Positions 56,089 through 64,000 of a stretch of 64,000 nt of DNA are shown piece by piece. This stretch comes from Cryphonectria parasitica EP155. Lineage: Eukaryota; Ascomycota; Sordariomycetes; Diaporthales; Cryphonectriaceae. The position numbers and the translations under genes were made by a program. The DNA is taken from positions 2,570,068 to 2,634,067 of the forward strand of contig NW_024468910.1 of assembly GCF_011745365.1 (NCBI RefSeq). Direction: 5' to 3'. The notes below the pieces were generated by a model. It ran no database searches, had not been told where the DNA came from, and was given only the letters and a program-made list of their open reading frames with translations. Position 1 is the first letter of the stretch. Each line of letters starts with the position of its first letter.

Positions 56089-58630
56089 GGTGACGGAGGG
56101 CTGGCTGGTGACGTGTGGAGTCTGTGAGTGAATGTAGGGACAGCCTCGTGGGTGGGCTGAGATGACACAGAGAGACAGAAAGAAAGAGTGTGAGAGACTC
56201 TTGTCCGTTGTGGTATATGTGTGTGTGCAGGTCCGGTTCAGTGTTGTGGTTGACTTGTCTCGAGATGATAAGTCGCCAGGTAGAATTATGGCAACTTTAT
56301 TGTACACAGAGAGAGAGAGAGAATGAAAAATTCGACGTAAGAATTGAACAGATGACAGGCTGGGGGGGCCGGGCGGGGATGCGATCTTGATATATCTTCT
56401 CCTCAAAAGCTTCCCGGCCAATCCGGGCTGTGTGCCTTGCATGCAGCGCACACTAGACTAAGTAAGCTGCACGTAATAAGGCGAAGGATACTTCGCCAGA
56501 GGTACACGTTCTTTTTTTCTTGCGAATGACCTGCTAATGGCACGAACCCAGAAATCTTGGCCCTCTAGTTGTAGATCGTTACGACGCACGAGTGTCATCA
56601 GCCACACACCCTCTTCCTACTCGAACCGAACTAGCCGGGCACCGCAACCTGAACGCGTTACTCCACTCATTGTGCACACACCATCTCTTTCCCACTTTCT
56701 TTTCTTTTCTTCTTTTCTTCTTCCCCTTGATCGGGGTGGGGTCTTGTTCTCCTCTTTCTCGGCGTCTACTTCCTTACCAGGGTCGGTCAAGATTTCCATG
56801 TTGCACATCATGGACAACAACCAGAACCCCCAGTCTTAGTGGTCGAACAGGGGGGAGGGACCCTGGGTTCTTTGATCTTCAGCCCTTAGAGTGGAGACAT
56901 GCGTCACACGCTTGATATAGCAGAGCCACCGATCCAAAAGGTAGCCAAGAATGTGGGCCCTCCCTTTGGTCATCGGCCGAGCTTCCCAAAGCCGACGTGC
57001 CACATACACCAATGAATGGGCTGCACAGGAGAACGGCCAGACGGGGTAGCCTGTTTAGACTGTCCGTATTCAAAAGAAAGTTTTTTTTTGGTTTTGGCAG
57101 CCAAGCTCACAGCAGACAAGTCACCGATTTTCCTTCGTCATAATCTTTTCTTAATGCCAGTGGGCCTGGTCAGGATGAAATGACTTTCTAGAAGTCCGGT
57201 GAGTATTGGGAGAAAGCGAAAGAAGAAAAAAAGGTTGGGGCCGTTACGACGTAACCGTGGAGCAGTTCTAGTGGGGCTGAAGAAGACTATTGACAACAAA
57301 CATCCGTTTTGTTTTGCTTCTTTTTTATACCCTCCTCAAACCTGTCTGTGTATTTTGCTATGATGTGCTGCGCTTGCGCTGCTGGTGGAGGCTCACCATT
57401 CTGCTCCCTCTGTCCATTGACACAGCTTCTGGTTCTTTTTTTATTTTTTATTTTTATTTCCTTATCTTCCTATTTCATCATAACTACCCCAGGAATTCAG
57501 GCAGGCCCGGGCGCTGGGCCTATGCTGGTAAATGATGAACAGGGGGTGGCAAGTTGAAAAAGTTTGGGGTCTTCTCAAAGCAGGCAGTGATCTGTCGATT
57601 CCTCTCTCACGCAGCGCGTCGTGTCTACTATGCGTGTGTGTGTGTGGGGTGGGTCGTGTGGACGACTTTGGGCTGACGGGGAAAAGCTGACCTTGCTTGA
57701 GAAACAATACCAAACAGCCGCCACTTTCACTGTTTGTGTGTGTGCCCAGAAGGTAAGACCACCCAACCCCCCAAGCCACCCAGGGAGTGCTGAGCTTGGC
57801 GTGTGCTCCAGCTAAGCCGCCACAAGAGCCCTAGTGCGGTATGGTCCTCAATAATCACAAAAGTTCCCGTCTGGGCGAAATGTGTGTGTAGATCGCCTTA
57901 CCTGCTGAATATAGCACAAAAGCTGATTGTATTCTGCAAGTCCCGTGCGTTGTGCGTTGTGCTATGTATGGTAAGCAGTGCGTACTCTACATGTAACCCT
58001 CCGACGGCATCGTTCATGGATTTCTGCTGCCACCCTACCGGCGCGTCGTCCCATCTATCCATGCAGGTTAAAATCGTGCGACCATGACCATGTGGCCCGC
58101 GATGTCCTGCAGGAAAAAAGTGGTGGGCGCCAGGCAAGGCTGCGTCTCGCTCGATCGCCTATGGAGCAGGTAACTCCTGTACATATCTTACGTACTCTCT
58201 GTACCATAGCACACACGCACAGACAAAGACGCCAGCTATTTTACAGCAGTGATCGCTGCAGTGCCATGGTCATGACGCGGAAAAAATCCTTGCGACCTGC
58301 TTTAGCGGCCCTGTAGGCATGGTCCGCCCGTAATAATTGGACTGATCGTAGGCGGCCACATTGTCTCACCAGCGGCTCAGCATCTTGTTCTGGCGGCCCA
58401 TCAGGATCAATCCAATGTTGATCAACGTGCCTGGAAATACTTAGGTATTGCGTATGCGCGACAGGATCTCGGACTACTGCGCGAATGTGATGATTGGGTT
58501 GGTTATCCAGTATCTTGATGAGATCATGGGGGTGAGCGCTGGTGTTTCAAATCGATCCATCTCGTGTGTCCCGAACGATCATCATAAACAAGAGCCGCGA
58601 AGGCGATTGACGTATTCATACACCAACACA

Positions 58631-58649
58631 GACACACACACACACACAC
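58631..58649 (+). repeat. AC microsatellite
   Basis: About nine AC units in the gene desert. Confidence 0.85.
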
Positions 58650-59388
58650 GAATGTTCATAAGCCGGTTGTGTAAGCGCTGTTCCTCCCTCATCCGTACCT
58701 GGTGGCTGTTTACGACAGAGGCTTGGTGTTCCGTTTCATCGGAGATTAGGAGCAAAAGCGTGTCTTGCTATCGCGTCTGATGGCATGTGTGTGACAAGCA
58801 TGTCTCGTCCCGCCCATCTTCTTCCTTTGGTTTCACACGGTAAAACGTGGAGGGAGTGGAAAGAGAGAGACTTCATCCTGAAAACCGGACAAGTAAAAAG
58901 GAATCAAATGAAAAATCGGATAAGCTGCACTCAAACCTGCGGCATACGAGTGCTGAGCCTTGTGTGCTTGATCAAACGCGTCCTCGAGCTTTTCATCCAT
59001 CATGAGCTCAGGAGCATCTTGGAAGAAAGGCTTGGATGTTATTGATGTTGGCATGCTGGATGCTCCTCCAATGATTGCGTTGCGCTCGGGGCGGAGACTG
59101 GTGCCTTGGTTTCTGAGTCACCACTCCGCCTCTAATCCCTAGGCAATTGGCGTCCTTCTTCATCGCCTAGCAGGTAGACTCTACCGAGACATCGTTGGTT
59201 TTGGTTTCGTTCACCGTTGACACCTCATAGCTTGACGCGGCTGCACACCCTCGCAGAAAAGGATTGCCTGGGGTTGCAAGTCAAGGTCAGATGAAACAAA
59301 CGAGAGCTTCTCCCTTGCCCCAAACTCAAATACTCTTCTCTTTCTCCCTACAAGGTCGAACACCATCGAAGTCCAGGCCTGAACGCCG

Positions 59389-59405
59389 CCCCCCCCCCCC
59401 CCCCC
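59389..59405 (+). repeat. C17 homopolymer
   Basis: Seventeen uninterrupted C, the longest G/C run in the window, about 540 bases downstream of COX16's stop codon. Confidence 0.9.
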
Positions 59406-59944
59406 TCGGTGCCTTGCCCGCCTCCCGGATGGAACAAATAAGTGACTGGTTCCTCTGTTGACAGCGACGATTGTTTGTGCCATGGCTCAGATCGAGTCAG
59501 ATTGTGCAATGAGGCGCAGCCGAGATGCTAAGGGCGTCCCAGGGATTATCTCCTCAGCAGAGAGCTTCCGAGTTGGTTGACGCGTCCTGAACACAAGGGT
59601 TTTCGACCTCGATCTAGACCTGCGATACCACTTTTGTCTTCATTAATGAGACACTCAGAGCATGTTGTTCGAGGTTGGTCTGTCGGCGGTACGACCAAGC
59701 CTGACAAGCATATTTGATATTCGACATCGATTTGGGTTCTTTCGAAACCTGGGCGTGGTACTGGCGTTTTATCTGCCCTGCCAGCGAGCCAGGTGGTCGC
59801 CACTGTAGCCTTTCATCAAGACTTTCCTCTTGCGTTCGAGACCTTCTGCATCTTGTACTCGGCTCGGAATGCTATGCGCTTGACAGGCTGAATAGATTAT
59901 GTGATCATTCGTGACCAATATGTGCATGCGCGGTTTCGAGTGTA

Positions 59945-60430
59945 CTATAGGGTGCCGTCGTTCTCGCCCGGTAGTCGCTTGACACGCTTCTGCTCCCAGT
60001 CATCGAGGTCCTTTGCGGCAAGTCTCTGCGAAAGAAAAACAAAACAGTCTCTTGGTCAGCAACAGGAAAAAGAAGAAAGAAAGAAAAAGAAAAAAAACCT
60101 CCGACAAGTGGTAGCAAGCAACCACAACGGGGGATCCGCTGGAGAAAGCTCTCCCCGACTTACATAGTACTCGTCCCGGATATCCACCTTGCGCCCTGCC
60201 TTGCCGACGCCCAATTCCTCCTCGCGCGTCATCTGTCGTACTTTTCTGTCGTGCCTCTCGTACCGGATAGCCGTGGCAGGCGTCAGGACGAAGGACCCCG
60301 CGACGATGATGGCCATGAATGGCAGCCCGAAGAGCAGGAAGGGCCGCTTGGCGAGGGCGACTCGGTACCGCGCTGCAATGGTGCTGGACTCGGCAGCGGA
60401 GACATACTTTTTCTTGGGGAAGACGGCCAT
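59945..60430 (-). CDS. COX16: Cytochrome c oxidase assembly protein COX16
   Basis: Exons 60430-60164 and 60025-59945 (minus strand) give 115 residues. The intron GTAAGT...CGCAG joins IRDEYY to RLAAKDLDDWEQKRVKRLPG in phase 0; without it the tail would be a poly-Phe read-through. The protein begins MAVFPKKKYVS and has one membrane segment (about 30-50, PFLLFGLPFMAIIVAGSFVL) followed by the family block TPATAIRYERHDRKV. COX16 is an inner mitochondrial membrane protein needed for early assembly of cytochrome c oxidase, associated with Cox1 maturation. Length and topology match fungal homologues. It is divergent from the dehydrogenase gene by about 550 bases. Confidence 0.92.
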
Positions 60431-60976
60431 GATTTGGAAAACCAATTTGGCTGTGCTCAGGAACAGTGGAAGATATGGCGTGTATCGTTATCGTGTTGTG
60501 GTGGAGAGGGCGAAACTCTTGAACGTGATGCGATGCTTGAAGCTACCATAACTGCATGTTTGAGGCGCTAGGCTCAAAACAGACTAGCCGTGCCGACCTC
60601 TATTAGAGCACTGTACTTCAGTAAGTACTGTAAGTCAAACCGCCCCCCCCCCCTTTCCGGGACGGAACGACTGGCCCATAATCCATCCATGGTGAGGATG
60701 AGATTTTCTTCATTTTTCTTCTCTTTATTCAATCGAAAGGCCAGCGAGACTAAAGCCTCAAAGCCTGTCTCCACTTGCAGTAGCGTGCGAGTACAGTAGC
60801 GGGAACGTTTCAAGATTGCAGAGGGTATCGGATCCGGGTACTCCGGTAGTACTACACCAATTCCTCCGCAACAGACTCGTGTGTGTGTTTCAGTGCGCCA
60901 TTATAATACAGAGTGATGAGGCTTTTGCGTCAGTGGCCTTCCTTCCACTCAAGAAAACTTCACTCTGTAGTACGCC
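60431..60976. other. Divergent promoter region
   Basis: Between COX16 and the dehydrogenase. Contains a C11 run at 60643-60653. No gene recognised. Confidence 0.6.
60643..60653 (+). repeat. C11 homopolymer
   Basis: Eleven uninterrupted C in the promoter region shared by COX16 and the dehydrogenase. Confidence 0.9.
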
Positions 60977-62200
60977 ATGGATGCCGCCGCGGGTGATTCA
61001 ACGCCCAGCCCATTCATATGGCTCTGGACACTGATCGCGGCCCTTGACTTGTGAGTAATGATACTAACTTCTGACCAATGACCTTGAGACTGCTTCGTAA
61101 CTTCTGTAATCAATGCTGACTTCGAAGGCAGTCATTTTCTCGCCACCTTCTTCTACAACCAATTCCGGCCGGTCCCATACCCCAAGCATGATTTCTCGGG
61201 GAAAACGATCCTCGTGACCGGCGCCAATGCCGGCCTGGGTTTCGAAGCTGCACGGCATTTCGCCCGTCTCAACGCGGCCAAGGTCATTCTGGGATGTCGC
61301 GACGCTGAGAAGGCCCAGCATGCCAAGGCTGAGATCGAGCGCTCAACGGGGCGGCCCCACGGCGTCGTGGAAGCCTGGCCACTCGACCTGACTAGTTTCG
61401 ACAGCGTCAGGGAGTTCTGCAGCAGGGCAGGGAAGCTCGATCGTCTTGACGCAGTCGTCGAGAATGCCTCCGTCGCCATGGTCTCCGCCGAGGGAACCCT
61501 CGCCGAGGGGTTCGAGTGCACGATCACGGTGAACGTCATCTCCACGTTCTTGATGGCGCTGCTTCTCCTCCCCACGCTGAGGAGAACATCGGCAAAGTTC
61601 AATACCCTGGCCAGGCTGACGATAGTCTCATCCGAAGGTCACATCATGGTAAGAGAAAGAGGAAAGAACAAAGAAAAACCAAGATATTGCATACGCATCT
61701 CTCTGGCATGCGGCTTACGGATTCTACAGGCGCGGTTCACCGAGAAATCGGCCAAGAACATTTTCGATGCTTTCAAGTCAACCAAGGTGCCTCCAGACCG
61801 CTATCAGACCTCCAAGCTGCTCCAGCAGTTCATTGTCCAGGAGCTTGCAGAAGACATGTCCAGCCCCATCAGCAACACTAAAGGCTCAGTTATTCTGAAC
61901 ACCGTAAACCCAGGATTCTGCCGTACACTGCTGTTCCGGCACAACACGTTTCCAGCGTCTGTTGCCCTTACGGCTATTTCCTACCTCATCGGACGATCGG
62001 CCGAGGCAGGGTCAAGGGTGCTGGTAGATGCTGCAGCCGCCAGGCCCGAGACAAATGGGAAGTGGCTAGACACGTGTGAACTCCGGGAACCCAGCGCCTA
62101 CGTGCGGAGCGAAGAGGGTGAGGAGATGCAGATTCGTGTGTATGAGGAATTGATGCGTATATTGGAGGAAATAGAGCCAGGCATCACGAGAAATATTTGA
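60977..62200 (+). CDS. Short-chain dehydrogenase/reductase
   Basis: Exons 60977-61050, 61132-61648 and 61730-62200 give 353 residues; phases agree across both introns. The Rossmann nucleotide-binding motif TGANAGLG begins at residue 54, just after PKHDFSGKTILV. A substrate-region block is ENASVAM; the usual NNAG is changed to ENAS, which is common in this fungal subgroup. The catalytic pair is Tyr222-x3-Lys226 in YQTSK. NPGFCRT follows at the dimer and cofactor side. The N-terminal 30-odd residues are hydrophobic (IWLWTLIAALDF), suggesting membrane association. The enzyme likely oxidises or reduces a hydroxyl/carbonyl on a small molecule with NAD(P); substrate unknown. It resembles fungal retinol-dehydrogenase-like enzymes often found in metabolite clusters, but no cluster partner is visible nearby. 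Confidence 0.85.
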
Positions 62201-62917
62201 AACAGCGAAACTGGCTGGGAGCCATACGCCCCCGAACTATGTAATAGCACGTGTTCATGTTTGACATGAACTGAGAGAAGGGCAGGCCCAGTATTCAATA
62301 ACCAGCACTGGATAATCCTCGCAGCAGATGTATGAGAATGCGGTTGCAGGGTGATTACGTAGTATTGCCTTTCTAGAGCCGTGTACATGAAGGACTTGTG
62401 TCATAGACGTGGAAAATACAACATACAACTGGTGCGACCGCACTTGAGTCATTGATTTTACCACGAGAAGAGTCTAAGTAGAGTTTTTGTAGAGGTGACG
62501 GTAGTACAAGGCACAACAAGTTGTGTTCGCTTCAACAAAGATGTCTGCCTTCCAACAAGGCGTGGCTGCTTCCAGAAAATCATCGGGCGAGACCTTGTTT
62601 ATTTTGCTCATGTTTCTTCTTCTTCTTCTTCTCGGCCCGAGGTCTAGCACGGACTGGGTAGGTATTTTTTTCAAGAACAGACAGAGAAGACGAGCCAAGT
62701 TAATCAGTCCTGGATGAGGGTATCAATTCACTAGTCAGATTTGTACAGAATTATGTTGTTCAAGATTTAGTAGATGGAACCTCAGATCTCTGCCGGCTCC
62801 GAGCACTTCCAGATTCGTCCTCCTCAACAACCCCAGAGTACTTAAGTACTTATCAGACATTAAGCGAATTTATTACCCACACAACCAGGAAGAACCGAGG
62901 CCAACCTCCAAGCGGCG
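62201..62917. other. Convergent intergenic region
   Basis: Between the dehydrogenase and the secreted protein gene. Nothing recognised. Confidence 0.6.
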
Positions 62918-63517
62918 CTACCGCACGCGGGTGATGTTCAAATTCACAAAGTTCTCGTTGACACCATGCAGACCATCTCCACATTCACTCCTGAAACTTC
63001 CATCACTGTTGGTCGGATCACGGCCGATGGTGATGCTCATCTCCGAGATGGTGACCCAGCCGCCGCCGTCTGCGCCGCAGCTGTCCGTGATGAGTGCATC
63101 GGCGCGCCAGTACTCGTTCACATCGCACGAGGTGGCCGCAAACCCATGGTTGCAGTAGTAGACCTGGACGGTGCCGCTGCTCCACGCCAGCGCCCCGTCG
63201 CCGTCGACCGTGTCGCCGCTGATGTCGCAGGAGCCGTACAGACCGGACGTGCTGGTCGAGGTGACGGCCGTGTCGAGATCAGCTGTGTAGGCGGTGTCGC
63301 CCTCGTCGCTCAGCTTGCGGCCGGAGCAGTGCACCACAGGGTCGGGAAAGCCGTTGACGGTGTCGAGTGTCTTTGTCGAGTTGAGGCCACCATCACGTTT
63401 CGGTAATTGTATGGATCTCTGCCGTGCGATTGCTCCGGTCACAGAAGAGATTGCCGGCGCGCCCAGGCCAAGGACGGGGAGGAGAGAGAGCGAGAGGATC
63501 AACGAGCGGTAATACAT
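62918..63517 (-). CDS. Small secreted cysteine-containing protein
   Basis: Single exon of 199 residues from ATG 63517. Residues 1-19 form a typical signal peptide (MYYRSLILSLSLLPVLGLGA) with cleavage expected near GLGAPA. After a spacer with KR at about 40 that could be a Kex2-type site, the mature domain has six cysteines in HCSGRK, GSCDIS, YYCNHG, TSCDVN, DSCGAD and SECGDG, so up to three disulfides. Potential N-glycosylation sites occur at NST and, near the end, NIT. The pattern of small size, even cysteine number and secretion signal fits fungal effectors or wall proteins, but no known family is recognised. The open stretch upstream of the ATG is leader DNA containing an A18/T18 run. Confidence 0.75.
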   Translation of the reverse strand: MYYRSLILSLSLLPVLGLGAPAISSVTGAIARQRSIQLPKRDGGLNSTKTLDTVNGFPDPVVHCSGRKLSDEGDTAYTADLDTAVTSTSTSGLYGSCDISGDTVDGDGALAWSSGTVQVYYCNHGFAATSCDVNEYWRADALITDSCGADGGGWVTISEMSITIGRDPTNSDGSFRSECGDGLHGVNENFVNLNITRVR

Positions 63518-63546
63518 CTTTGGGAGACCTGCCCCGGCTGAAGCAC

Positions 63547-63564
63547 AAAAAAAAAAAAAAAAAA
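63547..63564 (+). repeat. A18 homopolymer (T18 in the gene's leader)
   Basis: Eighteen uninterrupted A on the plus strand, 30 bases upstream of the secreted protein's start codon, so a T18 tract in its transcript leader or promoter. Confidence 0.9.
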
Positions 63565-63710
63565 GAAACGAACGAATGAAACGAGTGGGTTTCCAACCGG
63601 GGAAAAAAAGAATAAAGAAAGACAAGATCTGCGAGGAAGATCGATGAGTGATGATATGGGCCAACAAGAAACAAAGAGGCAGATGGGACGATCTCATGGG
63701 TCTGCGGAGG

Positions 63711-63725
63711 TTAAATAGATTGGAC
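63711..63725 (-). promoter_or_regulatory. CCAAT box plus TATA-like element
   Basis: On the minus strand the sequence reads TCCAATCTATTTAA, a CCAAT box directly followed by a TATA-like element about 195 bases upstream of the secreted protein's ATG. Spacing suits a core promoter. Confidence 0.35.
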
Positions 63726-64000
63726 CACGCGCCAGACCCATGTCCTTGGACCCACGATGAGGCCCGTAGGCAATCCTCATTGGTGTCGCTGTGAAACGTC
63801 CCAAGAACCGCATGAACAGAGGCCAGCAGGGTTTCAGGCATTCTCGGTACGAACCGAGAAATTAAGGCCCTGTAGACGCCTTGCTCAGCTCCGCAGGCGC
63901 CCAATCTTCAGCCAAATGTTTTTCGGGGGGATCCCGGCGGATTCTGTTTGTCCATGTGTTTGTTTCTTTGTTTGCAAACAACGATATGCCTCTTTGGTCT

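Larger units (their letters stand above)
56089..59944. other. 3.9 kb gene desert
   Basis: No gene that I can defend. It holds AG and AC microsatellites (about 56309-56322 and 58631-58649), a C17 run (59389-59405) and T-rich tracts near 57430. A minus-strand frame from an ATG at 59054 begins plausibly but ends in low-quality sequence. Confidence 0.5.
63518..64000. other. Upstream region of the secreted protein gene
   Basis: Contains an A18 run and a CCAAT/TATTTAA-like pair on the minus strand. No further gene before the window ends. Confidence 0.55.

Noticed and set aside
58833..59054. Minus-strand frame of 73 codons with a plausible start
   Set aside because: The first 40 residues look possible, but the rest is low quality, no donor leads to a second coding exon and no family is recognised.
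60056..60163. Phe-rich C-terminus of COX16
   Set aside because: It is read-through into the intron; splicing to 60025 gives the family's normal C-terminus.
1..64000. CRISPR arrays, operons, bacterial-type promoters or attachment sites
   Set aside because: The window is fungal; no regularly spaced repeats or bacterial gene layout are present.

Overview
The window comes from a filamentous ascomycete (Pezizomycotina, most likely a Sordariomycete). Short GT-AG introns of about 50-190 bases with CTAAC-like branch sites interrupt most genes. The content is typical of the group: a SAT4/rhodopsin-type membrane protein, CHK-like kinase, LYC1, GFA protein, DUF3632, FunK1 kinase, UstYa-like oxidase, fungal Mediator subunit 17, a long Mte1-like protein and an amphiphysin-like Hob1. 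Assignments rest on reading translated motifs; no search was run.

Left edge (1-3.3 kb): the 3' part of a UstYa-family oxidase gene with both HxxHC motifs, then a decayed MATE-family transporter, which looks like the worn edge of a secondary-metabolite locus. 5.7-13.4 kb: a three-finger C2H2 protein with a polyglutamine tract, a CHK/APH-type kinase-like protein and a divergent SAT4-type seven-helix membrane protein. 13.8-25.0 kb: a 1315-residue Mte1/ZGRF1-N protein (DNA repair and telomeres), a divergently placed BAR-SH3 protein (Hob1-like), and a putative transcription factor with a half Cys6 cluster whose last exon adds hydrophobic, membrane-like segments.

25.8-44.9 kb is mostly housekeeping: lysine acetyltransferase LYC1, a DUF3632 protein, ribosomal protein eL14, NAC-alpha (EGD2), ATP synthase subunit d (ATP7), an alpha/beta hydrolase, a GFA-fold protein, phosphofructokinase and MED17. 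eL14, EGD2 and ATP7 run head to tail. 45.2-51 kb is an island of broken accessory genes: an unrecognised gene relic, an F-box fragment, a FunK1 protein kinase pseudogene with a nonsense codon and two frameshifts, and a remnant of a FluG/DUF3435-type (tyrosine-recombinase-like) protein.

51.7-64 kb is gene-poor: a small membrane protein, a His-rich hypothetical protein, the COX16 assembly factor, a divergent short-chain dehydrogenase and a small secreted six-cysteine protein. Two long stretches (52.2-55.3 and 56.1-59.9 kb) hold no gene that I can defend.

Two features stand out. First, the transcription factor intron at 24186-24254 is 69 bases (a multiple of three) and its only in-frame stop is the TAG of the 3' splice site, so retention would give a soluble form and splicing a form with membrane-like segments. 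Second, twelve pure G or C runs of 11-17 bases lie in non-coding DNA across the window.
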